Made by a program: the position numbers and the translations under genes
NCBI RefSeq assembly: GCF_033097525.1
Contig: NZ_CP109907.1
Coordinates: 3,534,001-3,598,000 of the forward strand
Origin: Sphingobacterium sp. UGAL515B_05
Lineage (GTDB): Bacteria; Bacteroidota; Bacteroidia; Sphingobacteriales; Sphingobacteriaceae
Direction of reading: 5' to 3'
DNA length: 64,000 nucleotides
In this document: in pieces, positions 18,055 through 26,804 of the stretch
Layout of the letters: the number at the start of each line of letters is the position of its first letter
Position numbering within the stretch: position 1 is the first letter of the stretch
Notes under the pieces: generated by a model
Seen by the model: only the letters and a program-made list of their open reading frames with translations
Told to the model about the DNA's origin: nothing
Databases searched by the model: none

Positions 18055-18696
18055 ATGAAATATCAGCTTTTAAAAGAAATCATTGTATTAGTAGAGGAAT
18101 TTGAACAGGAGAACGTAGATGGAATCTACAGTACCGACGCGGATGGATTTAAACGTTGGGTAGTGGCAAAAGAAACCGATGTTCTGGTCGAACCTGAATG
18201 GGACGGTAAGGAAAATGGGCGTAGTCCAGAGAGTGTGATCAGCACATTAATAGTGCATATGAATAGGTTTGCAAAAAGTTATTCAAAGGCAGCTATTTGG
18301 GAATCTGATTTTTCTACACAAGAGGAGTTTATATACCTTATAACCTTAAGGTCGTTTGGCGAGATGACAAAAATGGAATTGATCAGGCGGAATATTCATG
18401 AAAAGCCCGCCGGCATGGCGATTATAAATCGTTTGATCAAACAAGGATGGATCGGTCAGCAAGATTCAGAGCAAGACCGACGAAGTAAGGTGCTTTATAT
18501 CACAGAAAATGGCTTATCGGCGTTGGATCGACAAATGGGAAAAATACGTCATGCTACCCAGATTGTTTCAGGTGATTTGACCTACAGTGAAAAAATAACA
18601 CTGATAAGTCTATTGGATAAATTGAGCAAATTTCATCAATTAATCTATGATAGAAATATTGCACCTGATAAATTGCTGGAACAAGTGAAGTTATAA
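18055..18696 (+). CDS. MarR-like winged-helix regulator next to carotenoid genes
   Basis: A 213-residue DNA-binding protein. After an N-terminal extension of about 90 residues, the winged helix follows: EEFIYLITLRSFGEMTKMEL, then a recognition region AGMAIINRLIKQGWIGQ with wing DRRSKVLYITENGLSAL, which is MarR-like. It lies 200 bases upstream of crtI on the same strand, a position seen for MarR-type regulators in other Bacteroidota carotenoid loci. I infer that it controls the crt operon and perhaps itself. The ligand or signal is unknown. Confidence 0.82.
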   Translation: MKYQLLKEIIVLVEEFEQENVDGIYSTDADGFKRWVVAKETDVLVEPEWDGKENGRSPESVISTLIVHMNRFAKSYSKAAIWESDFSTQEEFIYLITLRSFGEMTKMELIRRNIHEKPAGMAIINRLIKQGWIGQQDSEQDRRSKVLYITENGLSALDRQMGKIRHATQIVSGDLTYSEKITLISLLDKLSKFHQLIYDRNIAPDKLLEQVKL

Positions 18697-18831
18697 TTCA
18701 GTCCGAAGTGTAATAGGAATAGCTGGCTTTTTGTTGTCTTTTACACTTTTTGAAAAAGTCGCCTCCGAAATCTGATGATTAATAGGCAGATCAAATTATG
18801 GATATAATAAGATACTTTAATGCACACATTG

Positions 18832-18848
18832 TCCATTGCGGTAATGGA
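18832..18848. promoter_or_regulatory. inverted repeat upstream of crtI, candidate operator
   Basis: TCCATT-gcggt-AATGGA is a perfect 6-bp inverted repeat 49 bases before the crtI start and downstream of the MarR gene. Size and spacing suit a dimeric MarR-type regulator, but a 6-bp repeat can occur by chance. Confidence 0.3.
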
Positions 18849-18896
18849 AGGTCCATCTGGATGTTACCCTCGCATAGGGAGTTAAAATAAACAAAA

Positions 18897-20375
18897 ATGA
18901 AAAAGAAAGTAGCAGTTATTGGTGCAGGTTTTTCGGGTCTTTCAGCGGCGGCCTATCTTGCGCAGGCAGGATACGATGTGCATGTTTTTGAGAAACATAC
19001 GCAGCCCGGTGGAAGGGCGAGACAGTTTAGTACGACAGAAGGATTTAGATTTGATATGGGACCGAGCTGGTACTGGATGCCTGACATCATTGAATCATTT
19101 TTTTTAGATTTTGGGTGTTGTACTGCTGATTTTTTTGAACTTGTATCACTCAATCCACAATTTGAAATGATATTTAACTCTGGACAGATTCGTGTACCTG
19201 AATCCTATCAGGAGTTAAAACAATTATTTGAACAGATCGAACCTGGGGCTGGTACGCAGTTGGATAGATTTATGGAAGCTGCAAAATTTAAGTATGAAGT
19301 GGGCATGCGGGATTTTGTGAATAAACCCTGTCACAATTGGGGCGAATTTCTCTCTCCAAAAATTGCACTTAGTGCTTTTAAGCTAGATTTGCTTTCTAAT
19401 TTTAGATCCTATGTTGCCAAATATTTTAAGGACCAAAGATTGCGGACATTGATGGAATTCCCCGTTATATTTTTGGGCGCTTCACCCAAGGATATTCCGG
19501 CATTATATAGCCTGATGAACTACGGCGGTTATGCGCTTGGAACCCATTATCCCAAAGGGGGCTTTTTTCAGTTAGTACTGGCGATGCAGCAAGTAGCGGA
19601 GAGACAAGGTGTCACTTTCCATTTTGATCATAATGTTGATACGTTAAATATTGAAAAGAATAAGATCACATCATTAGTTGTTAATGGTGTGAATCATCCA
19701 TTTGATCTCGTGGTTGCATCGGCCGATTATCACCATATCGAAACACTACTTGCCAAGGAGTTGAGAAACTACGATGATGATTATTGGAAGAGCAGGACCT
19801 TTGCCCCCTCAAGTTTGATCTATTACCTAGGGATGAAATCGTCCATTCCAAATCTAACGCATCACACACTGTTCTTTGAGCACCCGTTGGATGATCATAT
19901 CGACTGTATTTATGGTGAAAAAAAATGGCCTCAAAATCCGCTGTTCTATGTATGTTGTCCATCCAAAACGGATCCGCATGTTGCTCCTGCAGACAGTGAG
20001 AATCTCTTCTTATTAATGCCCTTGGCAACTGCTATCTCGGATGATGATGAAACACGTGAAAAATATCTAATTAAGATGTTGAAGCGTTTGGAAAAGCATA
20101 CCGGTACAAAAAACCTATATGAACAGATTGCATACAAGAGGAGTTACTGTGTGAGCGACTTTATCAGCGATTATAATGCTTACGGGGGAAATGCTTATGG
20201 ACTAGCAAATACATTGAAACAGACAGCAGTATGGAAACCCAAGATCAGAAATAAGAAAGTCCATAATCTTTTTTATTCAGGTCAGCTAACGGTTCCTGGT
20301 CCCGGTGTGCCTCCCTCCATTTTATCAGGGAAAATTGTTGCCAAAGAAGCCATTGAATTATATCGTAAAACATAA
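18897..20375 (+). CDS. crtI: phytoene desaturase (CrtI type)
   Basis: A 492-residue FAD-dependent desaturase that converts phytoene to lycopene. The dinucleotide-binding fold is at the N terminus (VAVIGAGFSGLSAAAYLAQAG, with GAGFSG at residues 9-14), followed by FEKHTQPGGRARQF and DMGPSWYWMPD, typical of CrtI. The C terminus has the carotenoid oxidoreductase signature around NLFYSGQLTVPGPGVPPSIL and SGKIVAKEAIE. It is the first gene of crtI-crtB-crtZ-crtYcd; crtB starts 4 bases after its stop. Other family members desaturate diapophytoene or finish spheroidene synthesis, but the neighbours favour the C40 lycopene route. Confidence 0.93.
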   Translation: MKKKVAVIGAGFSGLSAAAYLAQAGYDVHVFEKHTQPGGRARQFSTTEGFRFDMGPSWYWMPDIIESFFLDFGCCTADFFELVSLNPQFEMIFNSGQIRVPESYQELKQLFEQIEPGAGTQLDRFMEAAKFKYEVGMRDFVNKPCHNWGEFLSPKIALSAFKLDLLSNFRSYVAKYFKDQRLRTLMEFPVIFLGASPKDIPALYSLMNYGGYALGTHYPKGGFFQLVLAMQQVAERQGVTFHFDHNVDTLNIEKNKITSLVVNGVNHPFDLVVASADYHHIETLLAKELRNYDDDYWKSRTFAPSSLIYYLGMKSSIPNLTHHTLFFEHPLDDHIDCIYGEKKWPQNPLFYVCCPSKTDPHVAPADSENLFLLMPLATAISDDDETREKYLIKMLKRLEKHTGTKNLYEQIAYKRSYCVSDFISDYNAYGGNAYGLANTLKQTAVWKPKIRNKKVHNLFYSGQLTVPGPGVPPSILSGKIVAKEAIELYRKT

Positions 20376-20379
20376 GACC

Positions 20380-21216
20380 ATGAAAAAGCTATTTGATGAA
20401 CTCGCTTATGAAGTAAGCAAAAAAACAACTGAAAAATATAGTACAAGTTTCTCGCTCGGTATTTTGGCGCTCAAGCCCTCCATTAGGGCTAGTATATATG
20501 CGATTTATGGCTATGTACGATTGGCTGATGAAATCGTGGACAGTTTTCATGGATATGATAAGAAGCGGCTGTTGGCGCGGTTATATCTCGAGACAAACTG
20601 TGCTTTAGAGGAAGGTATCTCATTAAATCCGATATTACAATCTTTTCAGGAGACGGTACATAAGTATGCTATCGACGTCGAGCTAATCCGCCAATTTCTA
20701 CACAGCATGGAAATGGACCTGAATAAAGTGGACTATAATTCTGAACGCTATAAAGAATATATTTATGGCTCGGCTGAAGTGGTGGGATTGATGTGTTTAC
20801 AGGTTTTTACAGAAGGTAATAGACAGCGCTATGAGGAGTTAAAACCTTACGCTATGAAACTAGGCTCCGCATTTCAGAAAATAAACTTCTTGCGGGATCT
20901 TAAAGACGATTACCATGTTCTTGGGCGTACTTATTTTCCGAATTTGGATATGGCTGTCTTTGATAATGCACTCAAAAGCCAGATTGAGGATGAGATACAC
21001 AGCGAATTTAAGGAAGCGCTTTTGGGAATTAAAAAATTGCCTGCATCGGCAAAATTTGGCGTTTATCTGGCTTACAAATATTATCTTTCCCTGTTTTCGA
21101 AGATTCGAAAAAAATCCTCAAAGGAGATTTTGGAAAGCAGGGTGAGGATACCAAATGTACAAAAAGCCTATGTTGCTTTAAAAAGTTATCTGCGTTACAA
21201 AGCTGCTTACTTATAA
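20380..21216 (+). CDS. crtB: phytoene synthase
   Basis: A 278-residue enzyme joining two geranylgeranyl diphosphates into phytoene. The start is the ATG at 20380, four bases after crtI; an upstream in-frame ATG at 20305 lies inside crtI and is unlikely. The two Asp-rich substrate-Mg motifs are present: ADEIVDS (Asp50-Asp54) and FLRDLKDDYHVLGR. YSTSFSLGILALKP near the N terminus is also typical of squalene/phytoene synthases. The next gene follows after 9 bases. The C30 dehydrosqualene synthase CrtM is a relative, but the hydroxylase and cyclase downstream make the C40 product more likely. Confidence 0.92.
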   Translation: MKKLFDELAYEVSKKTTEKYSTSFSLGILALKPSIRASIYAIYGYVRLADEIVDSFHGYDKKRLLARLYLETNCALEEGISLNPILQSFQETVHKYAIDVELIRQFLHSMEMDLNKVDYNSERYKEYIYGSAEVVGLMCLQVFTEGNRQRYEELKPYAMKLGSAFQKINFLRDLKDDYHVLGRTYFPNLDMAVFDNALKSQIEDEIHSEFKEALLGIKKLPASAKFGVYLAYKYYLSLFSKIRKKSSKEILESRVRIPNVQKAYVALKSYLRYKAAYL

Positions 21217-21225
21217 AATAAAGCT

Positions 21226-21684
21226 ATGAATTTTATTACTGTATTGGTCACTTTTATTGCTATGGAGGGCGCAACCTGGCTTATCCATAAGTATATTATG
21301 CACGGCTTTCTCTGGGTATTACATCGCGATCATCATGATCATAGCAATTCGGGCTTTTTGGAAAAGAATGATTACTTTTTTATCATTTTTGCTCTTCCTA
21401 CAATCGCGTTGATGTATTTTGGTTCGTTAAGGGGATACAATTATCTGTTTTATATTGGATTAGGGATTATGCTTTATGGTATGGCATATTTCTTTGTACA
21501 TGATATATTTATCCATCAACGTTTCAAATGGTTGAGTAAAACAAATAACCGTTACTTTTTGGCGCTTCGTCGTGCCCATAAACAACATCATAAACATTTG
21601 GGTAAAGAGGAGGGCGAATGTTTTGGCTTTTTATATGTTCCGATGAAATACTTTAAAATGTATACTAACAATGAAAAAATATGA
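21226..21684 (+). CDS. crtZ: beta-carotene hydroxylase CrtZ
   Basis: A 152-residue membrane di-iron hydroxylase of the fatty acid hydroxylase superfamily. It should hydroxylate both rings of beta-carotene to give zeaxanthin. The four His clusters are visible: HKYIMHG (His21, His26), HRDHHDH (His33-His39), HDIFIHQRF and HKQHHKH. Length is that of bacterial CrtZ. Its stop overlaps the crtYcd start by four bases (ATGA), pointing to translational coupling. All parts of the iron site are intact, so it should be active. Confidence 0.92.
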   Translation: MNFITVLVTFIAMEGATWLIHKYIMHGFLWVLHRDHHDHSNSGFLEKNDYFFIIFALPTIALMYFGSLRGYNYLFYIGLGIMLYGMAYFFVHDIFIHQRFKWLSKTNNRYFLALRRAHKQHHKHLGKEEGECFGFLYVPMKYFKMYTNNEKI

Positions 21685-22382
21685 TGCCATATACTTACTC
21701 GCTTATCTTATTTTTTACGGTCGTAATCTGTTTTGTCGCATCCTTCGACAAGCGGCTTCGATTCGATCGTGAGTTTGTCCCATTTTTAAAGTCAGCGGCA
21801 CTTGTTGCTGTATTTTTTATCGCTTGGGATGTCTGGTTTACCAGTAAGGGAGTATGGTGGTTTGACACAAGGTACACCCTAGGCCTGGTTATAGCAGGTT
21901 TACCATTGGAAGAATGGTTATTCTTTATATTTATCCCTTTTTCCTGTATATTTACTTATTTCTGTATCGATAAATTTTTTAGATTACAATCGCTATCTGC
22001 CTTTAATAATATCGTAGTCTTTGTGAGTGTCATTATATGTGCTGTGGTGGCACTTCGATATGCCGACAGAATCTACACAGTTGTTACCGCTACGGTGACT
22101 ATCGTGACATTACTGCTTTTTCACTTTGCATTTCGGATACAATGGATTACGCAGGCCTCTGTAGTCTTCACCTTGCTAATGTTGGGTTTTTTACCTGTCA
22201 ATGGTATACTCACCGGAACAGGGTTGGATTCTCCGATAGTAAACTACAATCCCATGGAATTTATGGGGATCAGGGTGCTTACGATTCCGGTTGAAGATGC
22301 GGTGTACGGATACACCCAGTTTTTGTGGGTTCTTTACTTTTTTAAAAAATTTCAAAGCAGGCCTAAGAAACCCAATATATAA
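21681..22382 (+). CDS. crtYcd: lycopene beta-cyclase, fused CrtYc-CrtYd type
   Basis: A 233-residue polytopic membrane protein with about six helices. It carries two lycopene-cyclase modules, each with the Pro-x-Glu-Glu/Asp motif of the heterodimeric cyclases: GLPLEEWLFFIFIPFSCIF in the first and IPVEDAVYGYTQFLW in the second. This single-chain form of CrtYc plus CrtYd is known from Bacteroidota and some Actinobacteria, and turns lycopene into beta-carotene. It is the last gene of the operon and overlaps crtZ by ATGA. It is unrelated to the flavin-dependent CrtY. Confidence 0.9.
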   Translation: MMPYTYSLILFFTVVICFVASFDKRLRFDREFVPFLKSAALVAVFFIAWDVWFTSKGVWWFDTRYTLGLVIAGLPLEEWLFFIFIPFSCIFTYFCIDKFFRLQSLSAFNNIVVFVSVIICAVVALRYADRIYTVVTATVTIVTLLLFHFAFRIQWITQASVVFTLLMLGFLPVNGILTGTGLDSPIVNYNPMEFMGIRVLTIPVEDAVYGYTQFLWVLYFFKKFQSRPKKPNI

Positions 22383-22570
22383 AGAAGGAATTCAGATTCA
22401 CTGTACTGTCTAAAAAAAATGGAAACTTAGTCAAAAATAGCTTCAGAAAATACTAGTTCAGAAGCCGTTTTTTCTTACGACATTGCGAATTGCCTGTTGA
22501 AATAAAGCTTAGATAATTTACTCCACTTTTTTGAGCGTTATCATTTCGTTAGGCAATTTTTATTCTTTTA

Positions 22571-22578
22571 TACATTTG
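22571..22578 (+). promoter_or_regulatory. Bacteroidota-type -7 element candidate
   Basis: TACATTTG fits the TAnnTTTG -7 consensus of Bacteroidota and lies 46 bases before the Crp/Fnr gene start at 22625. No convincing TTTG -33 box was seen, so this is only a candidate. Confidence 0.28.
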
Positions 22579-22624
22579 ATTTCATTAGTTTTGTCACTCA
22601 TCCAACAATTGAGAATAACATTTA

Positions 22625-23188
22625 ATGGATCACATCATCGCAGCTATACGAGCTCATTTCGATATAAAAAAAGAGCCTTTGGAAATATTGTTAAGCAATT
22701 TAACCATGCTAAGCGTTCCTAAAAAGACAAAACTAATACAGCCAGATAGAAGCGATAAGAACATTTATTTTGTCGAAAAAGGTATTGCCCGCGCCTACAC
22801 CATACGCGATGGAAAAGAGGTAACCTCCTGGTTTAGCAAGGAGGGAGATTTACTTTATTCAACAAATAGTTTTCACGGATTTGTGTCAGGGTATGAGACT
22901 GAAACAGTACAGGTTCTCGAAGATTCACTTTTATATTATATGACAATAGATCAACTGGAAATGCTTTCCCGTGATTATATCGATATTGCTAACTGGATGC
23001 GATACGTCCATCAGAAAGCTTTTGTCGAGATGGAACGTCGGTTAATCAACCGCTTATATCTTTCGGCCGAGAAAAGATATGAAGATTTTATGGTTAACCA
23101 TGCAAAATTGGCTCAGCGGGTAAATTTGGGATACATAGCGTCTTTTCTTGGCATATCACATGTGACGTTATGTGCACTTCGAAAATAG
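22625..23188 (+). CDS. Crp/Fnr-family regulator
   Basis: A 187-residue regulator of the short Crp/Fnr type common in Bacteroidota. The N-terminal ~120 residues form a cyclic-nucleotide-binding-like beta roll (IYFVEKGIARAYTIRDGKEV and FSKEGDLLYSTNSF). The C terminus carries a short helix-turn-helix (VNLGYIASFLGISHVTLCAL). The Arg of the cAMP phosphate cassette is not evident, so cAMP binding is not predicted. It precedes an acyltransferase gene on the same strand by 76 bases and might regulate it or other loci. Confidence 0.85.
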   Translation: MDHIIAAIRAHFDIKKEPLEILLSNLTMLSVPKKTKLIQPDRSDKNIYFVEKGIARAYTIRDGKEVTSWFSKEGDLLYSTNSFHGFVSGYETETVQVLEDSLLYYMTIDQLEMLSRDYIDIANWMRYVHQKAFVEMERRLINRLYLSAEKRYEDFMVNHAKLAQRVNLGYIASFLGISHVTLCALRK

Positions 23189-23233
23189 CGCTATTTCTTT
23201 AACTACTTAAAAATTACTCCAGGGTGGATTGTT

Positions 23234-23241
23234 TATTTTTG
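23234..23241 (+). promoter_or_regulatory. Bacteroidota-type -7 element candidate before the acyltransferase
   Basis: TATTTTTG fits TAnnTTTG and ends 23 bases before the ATG at 23265. No clear -33 box accompanies it. Confidence 0.28.
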
Positions 23242-23264
23242 CATCTTAACCAACTATATTGAGT

Positions 23265-24419
23265 ATGCAAATTTCTAATGCACATGTTGATCAGCAACGA
23301 ATTGCCTGGGTAGATGTATTGCGTTTTATCGCAATATTCATGGTAATCGCCATTCATTGTTCAGATCCATTCAATGTATCGGCCGAAGCAAGGTCTAATA
23401 CGGATTTTAACTATTGGGGCTCCATCTACGGGTCGGTGCTAAGGGCCTGTGTACCTATTTTTGTGATGATTACCGGATTACTGTTGCTACCTGTGAAAAT
23501 GAGTATGGGTGAGTTTTATAAAAAGCGTCTGTTGCGTATTACTGTTCCGTTTTTATTGTGGTCGGTACTTTACAACCTTTTCCCTTGGATAACAGGACTA
23601 TTGGGACTTCCGCCAACGATCATTTCAAATGTATTTGCCTATGCTGCCAAAGATTCATCACAGTCGTTAGCAAGCGCACTTGTTCAAATTTCTTTAATTC
23701 CAATTAAATTCAATGTTTATACCGTACCCATGTGGTATATTTATATGTTGATCGGTTTATATCTTTACATGCCTTTCTTTTCCGCATGGGTTGAAAAGTC
23801 GACCTCGGGGCAGCAGAAGGTATTTTTGGGAATTTGGTTATGTACACTGGTTTTGCCTTATGCCTATTCATTTTTCTCAAAAGAGCTATTTGGCCTTAGT
23901 GCCTGGAATACTTTTGGTACATTTTATTATTTTGCGGGTTTTAATGGGTATTTATTACTTGGGTATGTATTGACTCATCACCTAAAAACCTGGTCTTTTC
24001 CCAAGACATTTTTAGTGAGTGTACCTTTATTTATAATCGGCTATACAATTACACATACCGGCTTTAAATGGATGGCTTCCAATCCGGCTGCCAGTGAAGA
24101 ACAGATCGAGCTGTTCTTTTTATATTGTTCTCCTCAAGTATTCATGATGACTTTAGCCATTTTCTTGTTAGTACGTACTGTAAAGTTGACGTCGGTAAAG
24201 ATGAGAAGCATTTTTTCAAATATTACAAAATGTGGCTTTGGCATCTATTTAGTACATTATTTTGTTGTAGGGCTTGGCTATTGGTTGGCCAATGTTCTTT
24301 CAATTCCAATATCACTAAAAATACCTATGACTGCAGCCCTTGTTTTCCTAATTTCCTGGGGCTTTGTGGCTACTTTTTATAAAATAATCCCGCGGGCGTC
24401 AAAATGGATCTTTGGGTAA
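23265..24419 (+). CDS. membrane acyltransferase (acyltransferase-3 family)
   Basis: A 384-residue inner-membrane protein with about ten helices; I take the ATG at 23265 rather than the TTG two codons earlier. The acyltransferase-3 signature is at the N terminus (WVDVLRFIAIFMVIAIHCSD), with the usual His after helix 1. Next comes VPIFVMITGLLLLPVK and KKRLLRITVPFLLWSVLYN. Family members O-acetylate or succinylate sugars of cell-surface polysaccharides or peptidoglycan. No glycan biosynthesis genes are adjacent. A hairpin at 24455-24490 probably ends the transcript. Confidence 0.87.
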   Translation: MQISNAHVDQQRIAWVDVLRFIAIFMVIAIHCSDPFNVSAEARSNTDFNYWGSIYGSVLRACVPIFVMITGLLLLPVKMSMGEFYKKRLLRITVPFLLWSVLYNLFPWITGLLGLPPTIISNVFAYAAKDSSQSLASALVQISLIPIKFNVYTVPMWYIYMLIGLYLYMPFFSAWVEKSTSGQQKVFLGIWLCTLVLPYAYSFFSKELFGLSAWNTFGTFYYFAGFNGYLLLGYVLTHHLKTWSFPKTFLVSVPLFIIGYTITHTGFKWMASNPAASEEQIELFFLYCSPQVFMMTLAIFLLVRTVKLTSVKMRSIFSNITKCGFGIYLVHYFVVGLGYWLANVLSIPISLKIPMTAALVFLISWGFVATFYKIIPRASKWIFG

Positions 24420-24454
24420 GGATAGCTACTTAATCGCGCTATAGGCCAATGATT

Positions 24455-24490
24455 GGGGAGCGATATTATGGATGTCTTTATCGGCTCCCC
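24455..24490. terminator. hairpin between convergent genes
   Basis: GGGGAGCGAT (24455-24464) pairs with ATCGGCTCCCC (24480-24490) with one bulged base. It lies between the acyltransferase stop and the end of the minus-strand DUF2147 gene, so it may serve both. The T tract is weak. Confidence 0.5.
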
Positions 24491-24635
24491 GAATGATATT
24501 TAGGCTTAAATTTATATATTATCGGTATTTTCAGCTTAAATAAAACACGATATTATATTTCATTTAAAATAGCTCCAGCTATGAATACCAGTATTGGTGC
24601 ATCCTAAACAGCGTTTGAACGATAACCAGCGTTGT

Positions 24636-24968
24636 CTATTGCTTTACCCAATAAAAAGTCTTTGAAAAAATGCCTTTATGAGCCACTATTTTTAACTTTT
24701 TTCCCTGCAGGTACATTTCGCAATTGCCCTTTTGTCCAGTGTCGTGGTTTTCCACAGTCCCTTTCCACTCATTTTTTTCAAAACGCACATTATAGAGTGT
24801 TGGACGGCCTTTGGGATCGAGACCGGAAAATTTTCCGCTGTTGTAAGAGATCGTAATAATGTAGCCTTCCTCAGTTTTCCATTTTCCTGCAAAATTATCA
24901 TTAGAGGATTGGGCAACACTCATGATTGTCATAAAGACGATGACAAGGGATGATAGTATTTTTTTCAT
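24636..24968 (-). CDS. DUF2147-like exported protein
   Basis: A 110-residue secreted protein from the ATG at 24966-24968; the longer frame adds nine residues before a clear Sec signal (MKKILSSLVIVFMTIMSVAQ). The mature part has the DUF2147 pattern: FAGKWKTEEGYIITISYNSG at the front, a DPKGRP loop, then KGNCEMYLQGKKLKIVAHKG and the closing GIFSKTFYWVK. DUF2147 proteins are periplasmic and of unknown function. It is convergent with the acyltransferase and downstream of a Crp/Fnr gene on the same strand (about 75 bases). Confidence 0.68.
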   Translation of the reverse strand: MKKILSSLVIVFMTIMSVAQSSNDNFAGKWKTEEGYIITISYNSGKFSGLDPKGRPTLYNVRFEKNEWKGTVENHDTGQKGNCEMYLQGKKLKIVAHKGIFSKTFYWVKQ

Positions 24969-25044
24969 ATTTAATGATTTCATACTGCAAAGCAAATTAT
25001 AAAAATCTACAGTGTTTTTAAGATATCTTAAAAAATGAAATCAG

Positions 25045-25605
25045 TTACCTGCTCGCACGTATCACGCTTAGTGTTTGTTGGGTAATACCCAGATAGGAAG
25101 CAATATGTCCCAGGGAGGTTCGTAGCAATATGCCAGGAAATTTGTCGAGCATATTTTTATAGCGCTGCTCGGCAGTCTGAAATTGTAATGCAAGAGTTTT
25201 ATCGGATAACATACTTATCACTTGTAACGATACTTGCAGCCGGAAGTCTTTAAAAGCGGGTATGCTATTACAGAGTTCATCTAGTTTGCTATACGGGATA
25301 ATACGCAGACTTGCTTCTTCCAATACTTGTTTGCCATAGGGGTGAGGACGGTTAAAAAAAATACTTTCAAAAGATACCAGGAAATTATTCTCGTCGAAAA
25401 AATAATGGGTGATATCTTTTCCATCTAAGTTATAAAAAGCACGTAATAATCCTTTTTCAATAAAATAAACATTTTGGTGGTGATTATCTGGATGTGCCAG
25501 AATAATACCTTTCGCAAAAGTTTGTTTACTAAAGGCTTTGTCGATAGCTTCGCATTCGGCGTTGTTCAATTTTATGTGCCTAAGTAGATAAGATATGAGT
25601 TCCAT
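25045..25605 (-). CDS. Crp/Fnr-family regulator
   Basis: A 186-residue protein built like the one at 22625: a cNMP-binding-like beta roll (NVYFIEKGLLRAFYNLDGKD and YFFDENNFLVSFESIF) and a short C-terminal helix-turn-helix (LGHIASYLGITQQTLSVIRA). The short length and missing cAMP-contact cassette are normal for this Bacteroidota group, whose signals are mostly unknown. A TAnnTTTG-like box lies just before the start. The DUF2147 gene follows on the same strand. Confidence 0.85.
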   Translation of the reverse strand: MELISYLLRHIKLNNAECEAIDKAFSKQTFAKGIILAHPDNHHQNVYFIEKGLLRAFYNLDGKDITHYFFDENNFLVSFESIFFNRPHPYGKQVLEEASLRIIPYSKLDELCNSIPAFKDFRLQVSLQVISMLSDKTLALQFQTAEQRYKNMLDKFPGILLRTSLGHIASYLGITQQTLSVIRASR

Positions 25606-25611
25606 TTACTT

Positions 25612-25619
25612 CAAATATA
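25612..25619 (-). promoter_or_regulatory. -7 element candidate, nearly leaderless
   Basis: On the minus strand TATATTTG (25619-25612) fits TAnnTTTG and ends only six bases before the ATG of the Crp/Fnr gene. If used, the transcript would be almost leaderless. No -33 box was seen. Confidence 0.25.
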
Positions 25620-25810
25620 GAAAAATGCAGCAGGCTGCCCATGACTCCTTTCCATATTTATTCTAATAGTCTTCAAGTCCATCAGGAAGTAGATAGATTA
25701 ATTTTACTATTGCCAAAAAAGTGTGAAATGTAAGTCCAAGATTGTTTCAGTCCCCGCCGAGCATCCTGTTGTGTCGCAGTCCTGTAACGACTGAGGTTAA
25801 TAATACAACG

Positions 25811-26041
25811 CTATAAGCCAGTGTGATGGACAGGATCAAATTGGGGCAATAGCTGGAGCGCTTGCTGTCCCGCTACTGGAGCCTTCTCAATATCACCTTG
25901 AGCCAGATAGATATTAGCATAAAGATTATATAGATAGGATTCCAATAATAATCTAAAGGTGGGATTCTGGTCCGATTACGTATTGGCGCAGTTTCTATCC
26001 CGCTTATAATCCAATTAGTACAGCAGTTGGTCGATCAGTGA
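25811..26041 (-). pseudogene. remnant of a TPR-repeat gene
   Basis: The 548-base gap between the Crp/Fnr gene and the ECF sigma gene contains decayed coding sequence on the minus strand. One frame reads SLIDQLLY, stop, LDYKRDRNCANT, stop, then QNPTFRLLLESYLYNLYANI, YLAQGDIEKAPVAGQQALQL, LPQFDPVHHTG and a stop. The YLAQGD...A...ALQLLP pattern is that of a tetratricopeptide repeat. Stops at 25976-25978 and near the start, and the lack of an ATG, show it is not functional. The parent gene cannot be identified. The rest of the gap holds the sigma-gene promoter region and nothing else I can see. Confidence 0.5.
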
Positions 26042-26153
26042 ATAATATCGTGATTAGTAAATGTTGAGCCGATAATGCTTCTTTTAAAATTCTTATATTC
26101 TTGCAAAAATTGATATCTTTATTTCCCATAGACCATTTCATATTTTTATTTAA

Positions 26154-26720
26154 ATGCAAAAGTTGAATCAAGATCCCTTTTTATGGACTGAATTGCGGTA
26201 TGCAATTGTATTCGATCGAGACCAGTTTGCATTTAAAACGTTATTTAAAAAATTTTACCCCGATTTATATGACTTTGGTCATGCAATTATTAAGTCACCA
26301 GTTCCGGTTGAAGATATTATTTCAGAAATTTTTATGAAATTATGGCTATTGGAAGATAAGTTAATGGAAATTGAAAACATCAAAACTTATCTTTTTAGGT
26401 CTGTAAGAAATAATGCCATAAAATACCTTGAAAGACAGCATACCCATGTGGATATTTCAGAAATTATTGACTTTAACTATCAATATCCAAGTGTGGAGCA
26501 AGAATATATTTCAAGCGAAAACCTGAAAATTATACAGCAGATCATAGACGAATTGCCTTCCAAGTGTAAAATGGCTTTTACTTTAGTCAAGGAACTTGGC
26601 TTTACCTATCATGAAACGGCTGCCATTATGGAAATTTCTACGAATACCGTTGACCGACACATCCAACTGGCGCTCCGTCGTTTAAGAGATTCTATTACTT
26701 GTAGAAAAATAAATAGCTAG
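26154..26720 (+). CDS. ECF RNA polymerase sigma factor
   Basis: A 188-residue sigma-70 family factor of the Bacteroidota ECF group. Region 2 is seen in LFKKFYPDLYDFGHAI and the VEDIISEIFMKLWLLEDKLM stretch. Region 4 follows with IIDELPSKCKMAFTLVKELG and the helix-turn-helix YHETAAIMEISTNTVDRHIQ. It is followed 84 bases later by a FecR anti-sigma gene and then SusC/SusD. I infer that substrate binding at the SusC receptor, sensed through its STN domain and FecR, releases this factor to transcribe the locus. Confidence 0.93.
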   Translation: MQKLNQDPFLWTELRYAIVFDRDQFAFKTLFKKFYPDLYDFGHAIIKSPVPVEDIISEIFMKLWLLEDKLMEIENIKTYLFRSVRNNAIKYLERQHTHVDISEIIDFNYQYPSVEQEYISSENLKIIQQIIDELPSKCKMAFTLVKELGFTYHETAAIMEISTNTVDRHIQLALRRLRDSITCRKINS

Positions 26721-26804
26721 AAATTAGTGTTTTAAAATTATTTTAAATTTCTATTGGTGAGATTCGTCTGTAATTGGCTCTTATATTAAAGACTCAAGCG
26801 TAAG

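Noticed and set aside
18953..20137. Several antisense frames inside crtI
   Set aside because: They are shadows of the phytoene desaturase coding sequence.
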